From Bacillus sp. (in: firmicutes) (lineage in GTDB: Bacteria > Bacillota > Bacilli > Bacillales > Bacillaceae), in NCBI GenBank assembly GCA_031180805.1, contig JAPSLL010000022.1, positions 11,967 to 63,153 on the forward strand: DNA of 51,187 nucleotides, given 5' to 3'. The notes below the pieces were generated by a model, which was not told where the DNA came from, ran no database searches, and worked only from the letters and a program-made list of their open reading frames with translations. Position numbers and translations under genes: made by a program. Of this stretch, positions 8,027 through 16,049 are shown one piece after another (the first letter of the stretch is position 1; every line of letters starts with the position of its first letter).

Positions 8027-8062
8027 TTTGATGCATCAAAAGTTCCATTTGTGGATTTTATT

Positions 8063-8671
8063 TCACTTTGGTCTTTCAATTGTAAAGATCTCTCCAATTT
8101 TTGCGTAATCATTTCCGGCTAAACGGCTTATAGCGCTTAAGCCAATTGGATCAATTCGCCCTTGCTCATATATGTTTTCATCAATATGAAATTGAACAAT
8201 CCTGCCTATAATCAAATCACAGCTAGGTGTTTCGTTTCCTCCTAATTGCAGAGAGTTCTCTAAAATACATTCCATGCGAATCTTTGCTTCCTTAACTCCT
8301 TTGATCGATAGTTTCTCACTAGTAATTGGCGTCAAGTTTGCTAGCTCGATTTCACTTTGTTCCGGTGGTAGAATTGCTGCTGTTTTATTTACTTTTTCAA
8401 CATTTGTGTCATCAACAATATGAGCAACAAATTCTTTTGTAGCAAGTATATTTCTTGCCGTATCCTTTTGATTCCCTTCTTTTCTCTGAATCGATAATGA
8501 TATCATTGGCGGATTTGCTGAGACAATTGAAAAGTAGCTGAAAGGAGCACCATTTAATATCCCTTCCTTTGACATCGATGTAACAAAGGCAATTGGTCTA
8601 GGAATAATGCTTCCTATTAAAAACTTGTAATTTTCTCTTTCGCTATTTTGCATCGGGTCAATTGAAAGCAT
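8063..8671 (-). CDS. Flavin reductase-like (DIM6/NTAB) FMN-binding protein
   Basis: A 202-residue member of the flavin reductase-like family with a split-barrel FMN fold: NYKFLIGSIIPRPIAFVTSM, then GILNGAPFSYFSIVSANPPMISLS, and the C-terminal CDLIIGRIVQFHIDENIY. Such proteins reduce or bind FMN, often as partner to an oxygenase or nitroreductase. ATG 8671 has AAAGGAG eight bases upstream. It lies 22 bp after mhqO and is the third gene of the mhqN-mhqO unit, in the place that the DoxX-like mhqP holds in B. subtilis. A role in handling quinones or in supplying reduced flavin is inferred from that context. Confidence 0.85.
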   Translation of the reverse strand: MLSIDPMQNSERENYKFLIGSIIPRPIAFVTSMSKEGILNGAPFSYFSIVSANPPMISLSIQRKEGNQKDTARNILATKEFVAHIVDDTNVEKVNKTAAILPPEQSEIELANLTPITSEKLSIKGVKEAKIRMECILENSLQLGGNETPSCDLIIGRIVQFHIDENIYEQGRIDPIGLSAISRLAGNDYAKIGEIFTIERPK

Positions 8672-8693
8672 GTGCTAAACTCCTTTCTAGTAA

Positions 8694-9629
8694 TTAATCT
8701 AACTCTCTCACTTCAAATGGGAGGAGCATTTGTTTAAGCTGATCACGATGTGGCTCATACTGTTGCGGTAGCATTAATTTTTCTCCCATTGTTTCTTGTG
8801 ATTCATCATGAGCAAATCCCCGTGGGTCTGTAGCAATTTCAAATAGGATTTCACCATGCTCTCGAAAATATATAGCATTAAAATAGTTCCGATCCTGAAC
8901 TGGGGTTACATGATATCCATTTCGTTCAACATACATTTTCCAATCGAGCTGGTCATCATCATCATTTGCCCGCCACGCAATATGATGAACGGTTCCGACT
9001 CCCATTTGCCCACTGCCAATTGTCGTTAATTTTACATCGATTATATTTCCGATATTTGCGGTTGAACGGTATCTGACAAAGTCACCTTCAATTCCAACCT
9101 TCTCAAGCCCCATAACCGTTTCTAACAATTCAGCTGTTTTTTCTGGTTGTTTTGATAATAGTGTTGCACCACCAAAGCCTTTGATCGCAACATCTGAACT
9201 CACTTCACCAAATGTCCAGTCGCTTTTTTCTCCCGCTTCCCTTTCCACTATTTCTAAATGAAGACCGTGCGGATCATCAAATTCTAAATATACCTCTCCA
9301 AAACGCTCAATTTTGCTAAAAGGAATCTGAAATTTTTTAAGCCTTGCTTCCCAAAATGTCATTGCTCCAACTGGAACAACATAGGATGTCACCCCAACCT
9401 GTCCATCTCCAATAACACCATGGCTTGCACCAGCCCATGGGAAAAAGGTAATAATTGTCCCAGGCTTTCCCGATTCATTTCCGAAGTATAAATGATATGT
9501 ACCAGGATCATCAAAGTTTACAGTTTGCTTGACTAATCGAAGGCCTAAAATCCCTGCGTAAAAGTCTACATTTTCTTGAGGATGGCCGACAATTGCTGTG
9601 ATATGGTGGATACCCGATGTTTTTTTCAT
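8694..9629 (-). CDS. mhqO: Ring-cleaving dioxygenase MhqO
   Basis: A 311-residue protein with two vicinal-oxygen-chelate halves: TSGIHHITAIVGHPQENVDF near residue 4 and a second unit from about residue 148 (KGFGGATLLSKQPEKTAELL, then VHHIAWRANDDDDQ). Metal-ligand positions are visible as the His of GIHHIT, the His of TVHHIAW and Glu in GEILFEIATDPRGF. B. subtilis MhqO/MhqA of this type break down hydroquinones and catechols. ATG 9629 has AAGGAG nine bases upstream. It follows mhqN by about 50 bp on the same strand and shares its MhqR-type operator, so it is likely induced by quinone-like electrophiles. Confidence 0.88.
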   Translation of the reverse strand: MKKTSGIHHITAIVGHPQENVDFYAGILGLRLVKQTVNFDDPGTYHLYFGNESGKPGTIITFFPWAGASHGVIGDGQVGVTSYVVPVGAMTFWEARLKKFQIPFSKIERFGEVYLEFDDPHGLHLEIVEREAGEKSDWTFGEVSSDVAIKGFGGATLLSKQPEKTAELLETVMGLEKVGIEGDFVRYRSTANIGNIIDVKLTTIGSGQMGVGTVHHIAWRANDDDDQLDWKMYVERNGYHVTPVQDRNYFNAIYFREHGEILFEIATDPRGFAHDESQETMGEKLMLPQQYEPHRDQLKQMLLPFEVRELD

Positions 9630-9678
9630 ATAAATTTACTCCTTCATTTTTACTCTTATATGCCTTTGTTTATTATTC

Positions 9679-10299
9679 CTACACAAACGTAACAAATTCA
9701 TTAACTGGCTTACGATAGCCACGAGGTCTTCTACTATCAACCTTTTCTTTACCTAATGCAATCATCATGACTACTTCATTTTGTTCATCTATATGTAAAA
9801 TACGTTTTACTGCTTCGGAATCAAAGCCAATCATCGGACATGTATCCCACCCTTTTTCCTTTGCAGCCAACATAAAAAGCATCGCAGATAAGGATGCATT
9901 TCGAATCGCTTCATCACGATGGAAGCCCTCTCCTCTTGATTCATAAAAAGAAATCGTATCATCGACCATATGCTGATATTCCTGTTCATTCACTATCCCT
10001 AACATTTTTAACCCTTCATAAATATCAGGTGCTTGAAGATATGCCTGCTTATCACCTAACACGATAATAACTGCTGAGGAGCTGTAAACCTTATATTGTC
10101 CATTTGCTGCATCCTTTAATTTCCCCTTAATCTCTTTATCAGTAACAGCGATATAATTCGTATGTTGAAGATTAAATGCGGATGGTGCAAGCTTTACCAG
10201 CTCAAATATTTCATTTAGCTCCTCACGTTTAATTGGCTGATCGGGAAGAAAATTATTAGCTGAACGTCTATCTCGTACTAATTGGATAAAATCAGTCAT
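9679..10299 (-). CDS. mhqN: Nitroreductase MhqN (quinone stress)
   Basis: A 206-residue FMN-dependent nitroreductase that matches B. subtilis MhqN (YdfN) closely: RDRRSANNFLPDQP, LVKLAPSAFNLQHTNYIAV, NGQYKVYSSSAVIIVLGDKQ, SLSAMLFMLAAKEKGWDTCP, SRRPRGYRKPVNEF. The family reduces quinones or nitro compounds with NAD(P)H. ATG 10299 has AAGGAAG at good spacing. It is the first gene of mhqN-mhqO-flavin reductase. About 90 bp upstream is an 18-bp site that matches the MhqR operator as I remember it, which supports derepression by catechols and quinones. The mhqR gene itself is not in the window. Confidence 0.9.
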   Translation of the reverse strand: MTDFIQLVRDRRSANNFLPDQPIKREELNEIFELVKLAPSAFNLQHTNYIAVTDKEIKGKLKDAANGQYKVYSSSAVIIVLGDKQAYLQAPDIYEGLKMLGIVNEQEYQHMVDDTISFYESRGEGFHRDEAIRNASLSAMLFMLAAKEKGWDTCPMIGFDSEAVKRILHIDEQNEVVMMIALGKEKVDSRRPRGYRKPVNEFVTFV

Positions 10300-10371
10300 T
10301 GTTACACTTCCTTATTACTTAAAAATAGTTTTAAGCAAGATGTTTCATCTTTGCAGTTTGCATTAAAAATT

Positions 10372-10404
10372 TATCTCGATTTCAATTATCTTGAATACGA
10401 GATA
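10372..10404. promoter_or_regulatory. MhqR-type operator upstream of mhqN
   Basis: TATCTTGAATACGAGATA at 10387-10404 matches the B. subtilis MhqR box (a 9-9 palindrome of the form tATCTcgaatTCgAGATa) except for two internal bases. It is the right part of a wider inverted repeat: TATCTCG at 10372-10378 mirrors CGAGATA at 10398-10404, with TTCAA and TTGAA inside. The consensus is from memory of the published MhqR regulon. Confidence 0.7.
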
Positions 10405-10475
10405 ATGATACATCCTTATTTAGTAAGTGTCAACACCTTCATACTTTTTCTCCTGTATTTAAGCTCAACAAACAC

Positions 10476-10507
10476 AAAAAGCCTTACTCCATAAGAAGAA
10501 AGGCTTT
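10476..10507 (-). terminator. Terminator of the DUF3885 gene
   Basis: AAAGCCTT at 10478-10485 pairs with AAGGCTTT at 10500-10507; on the minus strand it is followed by TTTTTGTGTTT. It lies 30 bp after the stop of the DUF3885 gene. Confidence 0.75.
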
Positions 10508-10536
10508 GAATATAAATAATCTTAATTCCAAATCCA

Positions 10537-11196
10537 TTATTTAAAATGGCCGTTTTCATTAAAAACTTTATCAATTTGATTTCTGTCGTAGTCTAATATC
10601 CACTCATTGTATTGATTGTATATCCCCCTAATTGTTTCGGTGGAGGCAGCTAATAAATCACACCCTCTATCATCATAAATATGAAATATCGTATTTTTAC
10701 TTTTGTTTATAAAATACACTCTATGGTAGAGCGATGGTTTGATCCCCATATCCTGATTACAAATTGCTTTTATCATCTGAATATATCTAATTTCAGTAGG
10801 CTTGCAATTCAACAAAAACCTACGAGTTGGATACACTCCATCTTCATCATCCTCAAGTTTAAGATAAGGGATTGAATGTTGTATTAGCCGAAATAAAACG
10901 CTTTTCTCTTTCACATATTTAGATAAAATGTTTAATTTGCGTTTAACTGTTTCATCTTCTGCAAAATCTTCTACATCGATAACAATTACCATATCATCAT
11001 CTGATGAATACAGAGCGTTAAATAAAGTAATCGCTCTTTCATAAACCCCTAATAAATAGGGGCAATTTTCATAAACATGATTAGGGTTATAATTCACACC
11101 TAATTTAAAGCGAATTCCAATTTTCCAACTATAAAATAACGGTGGCTTAAGCTCTAAATTTGGAAATATTGTATCCATATAACGGTTTATTTGCAT
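10537..11196 (-). CDS. DUF3885 domain protein
   Basis: A 219-residue soluble protein. It carries the DUF3885 pattern: FYSWKIGIRFKLG near residue 21, YERAITLFNALY, then in the C-terminal half NCKPTEIRYIQMIKAICNQD and the highly kept IFHIYDDRGCDLLA followed by YNEWILDYDR. The function is unknown; members often occur in toxin-immunity surroundings in bacilli, but no toxin is present here. ATG 11196 has GAGGTG ten bases upstream. It is a single-gene unit with its own terminator and lies between the mhq operon and the dinB-like gene. Confidence 0.8.
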   Translation of the reverse strand: MQINRYMDTIFPNLELKPPLFYSWKIGIRFKLGVNYNPNHVYENCPYLLGVYERAITLFNALYSSDDDMVIVIDVEDFAEDETVKRKLNILSKYVKEKSVLFRLIQHSIPYLKLEDDEDGVYPTRRFLLNCKPTEIRYIQMIKAICNQDMGIKPSLYHRVYFINKSKNTIFHIYDDRGCDLLAASTETIRGIYNQYNEWILDYDRNQIDKVFNENGHFK

Positions 11197-11344
11197 TATT
11201 ACACCTCAAAATATATGTTTGCCTATTTTTTTGCTAAAAAATATTTCTGCCATGATATTTCATTATTATACAAAATCTATCAATTAACCTTACCATAAAA
11301 ATCCATATATTACGCTTATTATCTAATTAAAACCTTAGTGAATA

Positions 11345-11381
11345 TTAAAAAAGACCTTGCCTCTTTTCGAAGCAAAGCCTT
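11345..11381 (-). terminator. Terminator of the dinB-like gene
   Basis: A stem of about 13 bp with wobble pairs (AAGACCTTGCCTC with GAAGCAAAGCCTT) around TTTTC, followed by a T-run on the minus strand, six bases after the stop of the gene at 11387-11905. Confidence 0.65.
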
Positions 11382-11386
11382 AAATA

Positions 11387-11905
11387 TTATCTCTCACCTT
11401 GTGAAAACCATTTATGCAATTGATTAATATGAGCCTGGTGGTATCTGCTATGATCGGCAATATGCCAAATCCCCCACTGAATTGTTGCTTTCTTGCCAGT
11501 CTCGTATTCAACCAATTTGTTTAACTCGTTGTCAGTTAAACGGTAGCATTCTGTTTTTAACATCTCGATTACTTCTTCATACTGATTGATTAATGTCTCA
11601 AGTGAACAATTAGCTACATGTGGCAATTCACCTTTTTCATTTATCATCGGTCCATACTTTTCTTCAAGCTTAGGTGGGATAGACTGACCCTTTATTCGAT
11701 AAACCCAATTTAGGTCAACATATGCTAAATGTTTTAACAATTGGGCGATGCTATTGTAGCCTTGATTTGGACCTTTATACTCTATTTCTTCTTGCGACAT
11801 TTCACCAACAATTGATTTTAAACGATGATAATTTTCTTTAACCATTGAGAAAAGCATCCCAACAATCGGGTCCATTTCAGACTCTCCAATTAAATCATGA
11901 ATCAT
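11387..11905 (-). CDS. DinB-family four-helix protein
   Basis: About 172 residues with the DinB/YfiT metal-binding four-helix pattern. The likely metal ligands are the His of IAQLLKHLAYVDLNW and the two His in the C-terminal GIWHIADHSRYHQAHINQL. Members include thiol-dependent transferases that use bacillithiol, but many have no known substrate. I start at ATG 11905, with AGGAG eight bases upstream; the GTG three codons earlier lies against the ribosome site. It is a single gene with its own terminator, 66 bp from the stop of thrZ on the same strand. Confidence 0.8.
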   Translation of the reverse strand: MIHDLIGESEMDPIVGMLFSMVKENYHRLKSIVGEMSQEEIEYKGPNQGYNSIAQLLKHLAYVDLNWVYRIKGQSIPPKLEEKYGPMINEKGELPHVANCSLETLINQYEEVIEMLKTECYRLTDNELNKLVEYETGKKATIQWGIWHIADHSRYHQAHINQLHKWFSQGER

Positions 11906-11980
11906 TTTACACACTCCTACTTGTCTGACTATTCACTTGTTAACTATCGTAACAAAATTATTGGGGCCAGTCCCCAATTT

Positions 11981-13903
11981 TCAGTTAATTTGACGTTGGT
12001 TAATTTCATCAATCATTTTCATTTTGAAGTCTTCAATTGTCATATTTTCAGATTGGTGTTCACCATATTTTCGTATATTTACTGATTTTTGTTCGACCTC
12101 TTTGTCTCCAAGTACAATCATATATGGTACTTTTTGCATTTGTGCCTCTCGTATTTTGTAGCCAAGCTTTTCATTGCTGCTGTTGATGTTTACTCTTATT
12201 CCAGATTGCTTTAATTCAGCTTGAAGCTTTAGGCAATCATCTAAGTGAACGTGTGAGACAGGGATGATTTGGACTTGTACTGGTGCTAGCCATACTGGAA
12301 ATGCCCCTGCAAAATGCTCGATTAAAATTCCAAAGAAACGGTCTATTGATCCAAAGATCGCCCGATGGATAACAACAGGGCGAACCCTTTCATTGTCTTG
12401 ATTGATATAGGACAAATCAAATTTTTCTGGCATTTGAAAATCTAGCTGAATTGTTCCACATTGATGACTTCTTTTTAATGCATCCTTTATGTGAAAATCT
12501 ATTTTCGGTCCGTAAAATGCCCCGTCTCCTTCATTTACTTGATATTGAACACCTAATTCATTTAGAACATTTTTTAACGCTCCTTCTGATAACTCCCAAA
12601 GCTTTTCATCGCCTAATGATTTCTCTGGTCGAGTCGAAAGCTCAATGGAATAATCAAAACCAAATGTACGATATACCTCATCAATTAAATGAAACACTTG
12701 TTTAATTTCACTTTCAATTTGATCCTCCCTAACGAAAATATGGGCATCATCCTGACAAAATGTCCGTACTCGAAACAGACCATTTAATGCGCCACTGTAT
12801 TCATGACGATGCACCTGACCGAATTCAGCCATTCGTATCGGGAGATCGCGGTATGAGTATAAATTATTTTTAAAGATAAGCATATGTCCTGGGCAATTCA
12901 TTGGTTTCATAGCAAATCTTGTCTGATCGACTTCAGAAAAGTACATATTCTCATGGTAATGATCCCAATGACCTGATTGCTCCCACATTTGTTGATTCAT
13001 CATAAACGGTGTACGAACCTCTTCATAATTTGCCTTTTGCAAAAGCTCCCGAGAGTACTTTTCAAGTTCATTTCGAACAATTTGCCCTTTTGCTAAATAA
13101 AAAGGCATTCCTGGTGCTTGATCTGAGAACATAAATAATTGCAATTGCTTACCTAGCTTACGATGATCACGCTTAGCCGCTTCCTCTAGAAAATGAAGGT
13201 ATTCCGCTAATTCCTTCTTCCTGTTAAACGCTACACCATAAACGCGTTGGAGAACCTCGTTATCACTATCCCCGCGCCAATAAGCTCCTGATACGCGAGT
13301 TAATTTAAATGCCTTCACATAGCCAGTTGCTGGTACATGTGGACCACGGCATAGATCAATAAATTCTCCTTGCTGATAAAGAGAAATTTTCTCACCTTGC
13401 GGAATATCCTTTAATAATTCCAGCTTGAAGCTCTCGTTTTTTTCTATAAATAATGCTTCTGCCTCTTCATACGAAACCTCAATACGCTCTATATTTAGAT
13501 TTTCATTTATAATGTTTTCCATTTCCTTTTCAATTGCAAGTAAATCGTCTGATGACAAGCTATGTGGCAGCTTGAAGTCATAAAAAAATCCATGGTCAAT
13601 AACTGGGCCAATCGCTAAGCTTACGTTAGGATAAAGTCTTTTCATCGCCTGTGCTAAAATATGTGCTGCTGAATGCCGAACGATCTCTATCCCTTCCTGT
13701 GAATCTTGAGCAATAATCGAAAGCTGACAATCCTCCTTTAACTTGTAGCTCAAATCAACTAACCTGCTATTCACTTTTCCTCCAACTGAATGCTTTTGTA
13801 AGCTTGAACTAATTGACCCCGCAACTTCTCTCATTGTAATGCCTTTCGGAAACTCCTTAACGACTCCATCTGGAAACTCAATTTTCAACATTTCTTTACT
13901 CAT
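11981..13903 (-). CDS. thrZ: Threonyl-tRNA synthetase (ThrZ type)
   Basis: A 640-residue class II aminoacyl-tRNA synthetase that charges tRNA-Thr in the cytoplasm. Domains in order: TGS (residues 1-65), editing domain (RHSAAHILAQAM, FIDLCRGPHVPATG), catalytic core with the zinc-binding Cys and His of KPMNCPGHMLIF and motif 2 RMAEFGQVHRHE, motif 3 region VVIHRAIFGSIDRFFGILIE, and the C-terminal anticodon-binding domain with the final LGDKEVEQKSVNIRKYG. Full length, nothing missing. ATG 13903 has AAGGAG. The long leader carries three tandem T-boxes, the arrangement known for the inducible B. subtilis thrZ, so I name it thrZ rather than thrS. Expression should rise when charged tRNA-Thr falls. 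No other thrS is in the window, so it could be the sole copy. Confidence 0.93.
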   Translation of the reverse strand: MSKEMLKIEFPDGVVKEFPKGITMREVAGSISSSLQKHSVGGKVNSRLVDLSYKLKEDCQLSIIAQDSQEGIEIVRHSAAHILAQAMKRLYPNVSLAIGPVIDHGFFYDFKLPHSLSSDDLLAIEKEMENIINENLNIERIEVSYEEAEALFIEKNESFKLELLKDIPQGEKISLYQQGEFIDLCRGPHVPATGYVKAFKLTRVSGAYWRGDSDNEVLQRVYGVAFNRKKELAEYLHFLEEAAKRDHRKLGKQLQLFMFSDQAPGMPFYLAKGQIVRNELEKYSRELLQKANYEEVRTPFMMNQQMWEQSGHWDHYHENMYFSEVDQTRFAMKPMNCPGHMLIFKNNLYSYRDLPIRMAEFGQVHRHEYSGALNGLFRVRTFCQDDAHIFVREDQIESEIKQVFHLIDEVYRTFGFDYSIELSTRPEKSLGDEKLWELSEGALKNVLNELGVQYQVNEGDGAFYGPKIDFHIKDALKRSHQCGTIQLDFQMPEKFDLSYINQDNERVRPVVIHRAIFGSIDRFFGILIEHFAGAFPVWLAPVQVQIIPVSHVHLDDCLKLQAELKQSGIRVNINSSNEKLGYKIREAQMQKVPYMIVLGDKEVEQKSVNIRKYGEHQSENMTIEDFKMKMIDEINQRQIN

Positions 13904-13954
13904 GTTTTAACACTCCTTCATTATTTTTAAATTTACGGCACTGTTAATCTTGGT

Positions 13955-14084
13955 TGTTTATTTCCGTTACAGGCATTCGCTTTCCGCGGGTGGTCCGAGA
14001 GCCTCACAAGCGTTAGCCCCTGTGGGATCTCCCTTTGACCCGCTTCTTCCGCAGGAGTCTCACGCCTTTCACTCCAATAAACAA
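13955..14084. repeat. 130-bp dispersed Bacillus repeat, full copy
   Basis: The element is bounded by inverted ends TTGTTTATT and AATAAACAA. Inside it has GCTTTCCGCGGG, a GC-rich centre and GCAGGAGTCTCACGCC, a pattern found between genes in many bacilli. It lies in the untranslated leader of thrZ, between the last T-box and the start codon. A 5' half copy is at 47703-47751, and shorter derivatives are at 42820-42866 and 43855-43886. Confidence 0.7.
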
Positions 14085-14124
14085 AGTGCTAAGAAAACAA
14101 CAATAAGCTTTTAACATAGCCTAA

Positions 14125-14357
14125 TATAAAAAAACACACTCATCCCTAAATAAGGGACGAGTGTGTTTATACCCGTGGTTCCACCCAATTTCCCATAAGA
14201 ATAAACACTTATGGCTTTGGCGCTATAACGTCGCGTGGACGGTATTGGATACTTTAATTCCCCAATACTGCTTCAAGGTGGTAAATTATTTTCCTAAGCT
14301 AGGAAGTTCGCAGCTTTCCTTCCCTCTCTGATAACCGTAAAAATAATTCATGTCCTT
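14125..14357 (-). promoter_or_regulatory. T-box riboswitch A (gene-proximal)
   Basis: On the minus strand this unit has the AGAGAG motif of stem I, a segment with the threonine codon ACC (TTTACCACCTT), the T-box TGGGTGGAACCACGGG (complement at 14171-14186), and a terminator with a 14-bp stem (14134-14166) and T-run at 14128-14134. The T-box can pair with part of the terminator to form an antiterminator when uncharged tRNA-Thr binds. The body is nearly identical to unit B. Confidence 0.9.
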
Positions 14358-14381
14358 TTCATTGCAATTATTAATATTAAA

Positions 14382-14613
14382 ATAAAAAAACGCACTCATC
14401 CCTATAACAAGGGACGAGTGCGTTATACCCGTGGTTCCACCCAATTTCCCATAAGAAAAAAACACTTATGGCTTTGGCGCTATAACGTTGCGTTAACGGT
14501 ATTGGATACTCTAATTCCCCAATACTGCTTCAAGGTGGTAAATTATTTTCCTAAGCTAGGAAGTTCACAGCTTTCCTTCCCTCTCTGATAACCGTAAAAA
14601 TAATTCATGTCCT
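14382..14613 (-). promoter_or_regulatory. T-box riboswitch B (middle)
   Basis: Same elements in the same order as unit A: AGAGAG, TTTACCACCTT, T-box (complement at 14427-14442) and terminator (14387-14424). The body matches unit A, but the terminator stem matches unit C base for base, so the unit looks like a mosaic. Confidence 0.9.
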
Positions 14614-14637
14614 CTTCTTCACAAATTCTTTATTAAA

Positions 14638-14880
14638 TTAAAAAACGCACTCATCCCTATAACAAGGGACGAGTGCGTTATACCCGTGGTTCCACCCAAT
14701 TTTCCATAAGCAAAAATCACCTTTGGCTTTGGTGCTGTAACGTCGCATTCTACGGTATTGGATACTTAGTGTTTTTCCCCAATACAGCTCAAAAGGTGGT
14801 AAGATACTTTCCTGCGTTAGGAAGATTTCAGCTTTCCTTCCCTCTCTGGAAACCGTAAAAGTAACTCATGTCCTTATCAT
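14638..14880 (-). promoter_or_regulatory. T-box riboswitch C (promoter-proximal)
   Basis: The most diverged of the three. It keeps AGAGAG, CTTACCACCTT, the T-box (complement at 14682-14697) and a full terminator (14640-14679). Transcribed first. In series, the three units would multiply the tRNA dependence, as is known for B. subtilis thrZ. Confidence 0.88.
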
Positions 14881-14913
14881 TGCTTTTTAAAAGTCATATT
14901 TACATTTTTTATC

Positions 14914-14942
14914 ATATTACAATATGTATTCTAAAATAGCAA
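14914..14942 (-). promoter_or_regulatory. Sigma-A-type promoter of the thrZ leader
   Basis: On the minus strand TTGCTA (14937-14942) and TAATAT (14914-14919) are 17 bp apart. Transcription would start near 14907, about 30 bp before T-box C, giving a leader of about 1 kb. Confidence 0.6.
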
Positions 14943-15011
14943 TACCACTTTTTATATTGACAATGACAGAGCATCTACTATATTTCTAACTTAATCAATT
15001 ATAGGGATTTA

Positions 15012-15074
15012 TTGACAGTCAAAATTTTCATGTTATATAGTATGTCTGTCGATATATCGAGTGTCGATATATTT
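15012..15074 (+). promoter_or_regulatory. padR promoter with repeated operator
   Basis: A perfect TTGACA (15012-15017) is spaced 16 bp from TATATA (15034-15039). Just downstream the 11-mer TGTCGATATAT occurs twice, at 15047 and 15062, 15 bp apart; the first copy is extended to the palindrome TCGATATATCGA. These are likely autoregulatory PadR sites overlapping the start of transcription. Confidence 0.6.
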
Positions 15075-15089
15075 AAGGAGGAGAGAATA

Positions 15090-15406
15090 ATGAAGCCTTT
15101 ATCTGAATCCACTTATCTAGTCTTACTTGCTCTCTATCAAGAGCCATTACACGGCTATGGGATTATTAAAATGATTGAACATATTAGCGGGGGTACTTTC
15201 ATTATTGCTCCTGGAACTTTATATGGAATTTTAACTAATTTAGTAAAACAACAATATATAGAAACGTTAAGTGAAGAAAAAGATAGCCGTAAAAAAAGAC
15301 ATACCTCCTAACAGATATAGGAAAAGAAGCCTTACATAATGAATTTAACAGATATAAAACAATGGTTGATTTTTCAAATCAAATTCTAGCTGAAGGGAAA
15401 AAATGA
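15090..15406 (+). pseudogene. PadR-family regulator, frameshifted at an A-run
   Basis: ATG 15090 follows AAGGAGGAG. The winged-helix starts LSESTYLVLLALYQEPLHGY and reaches GTLYGILTNLVKQQYIETLS, the PadR signature. After DSRKK the frame ends at 15311, but the next frame carries the expected rest: YLLTDIGKEALHNEFNRYKT, then VDFSNQILAEGKK to a TGA at 15406. The shift lies in a seven-A run near 15291-15297; eight As, or five, would give one protein of about 105 residues. The gene after it starts one base past the TGA, the normal PadR-DUF2812 arrangement. It may be a true mutation or an assembly error. If true, the repeated operator upstream has lost its regulator. Confidence 0.8.
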
Positions 15407-15407
15407 T

Positions 15408-15965
15408 ATGTTAACATCTAATTCTATTAAAAAGATCAATAAGAAATTCAGTAGCTTTACAGAAGAGGAGCAGTGGTTACAACAAATGCTTCATGAAGGC
15501 TGGATCCTTAAAAGTTATAACTCAGAGGATGATGTTTCTGAATATACATATAAATTTGAACCTATCCATAATGAGGAGCAAAAAAATCGAATTTATAAAA
15601 TTGATTTTCGTTCATTTAATAGGAAAAAGCAATATCTAGAGTTTTGCGAAATCTTTGAGGATGCAGGATGGACGTCATTATCAAATCAATGGAAGTCAAA
15701 GCATATTTTTTATACGGATGACCCACAATCACATGGAATGATTTTCTCTGATATCGATTCTTATCGTGAACGAGAAAAGCGAAAAATGAATGATAATTTG
15801 TTATTTATTTGTCTGTCATTCATTGCTTCTTCCATTCTATTTGTTCTTTATATTACGTTTGAAAGAAGCTCCTTTATGGGAGTCTCACTCTTATCATTGG
15901 CCTATTGTGGAAAAAATGTGATAGATTACTTTAAACATCGAAAAATGTATAAAATACTAGAGTAG
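15408..15965 (+). CDS. DUF2812 domain membrane protein
   Basis: A 185-residue protein. Residues 15-110 form the DUF2812 domain (EEEQWLQQMLHEGWILKSY, YKIDFRSFNRKKQY, EIFEDAGWTSLSNQWKSKHIF). Two membrane segments follow, about residues 127-147 (LLFICLSFIASSILFVLYIT) and 152-170. The family is usually encoded right after a PadR regulator, as here with a one-base gap, and is thought to act with it; the mechanism is unknown. If the padR frameshift is real, this gene may be expressed without control. Confidence 0.85.
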   Translation: MLTSNSIKKINKKFSSFTEEEQWLQQMLHEGWILKSYNSEDDVSEYTYKFEPIHNEEQKNRIYKIDFRSFNRKKQYLEFCEIFEDAGWTSLSNQWKSKHIFYTDDPQSHGMIFSDIDSYREREKRKMNDNLLFICLSFIASSILFVLYITFERSSFMGVSLLSLAYCGKNVIDYFKHRKMYKILE

Positions 15966-15980
15966 TCTATTAGAGTTCAA

Positions 15981-16017
15981 AGAGGCTATCCTAGGCAGGT
16001 TTAACTAGATAGCCTCT
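15981..16017. terminator. Hairpin between DUF2812 and nitroreductase genes
   Basis: AGAGGCTATC at 15981-15990 pairs perfectly with GATAGCCTCT at 16008-16017. It stands between convergent genes and lacks a strong T-run on either side, so it may be a weak terminator for both. The arms match those of the hairpin at 7988-8026. Confidence 0.5.
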
Positions 16018-16049
16018 ACTATATAATTTTCTAGTATCATATTTTATAA

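Noticed and set aside
14673-14858. 61-codon open frame on the plus strand within the thrZ leader
   Set aside because: It lies wholly inside T-box unit C, read on the opposite strand; its codons are just the antisense of stem I and the T-box.
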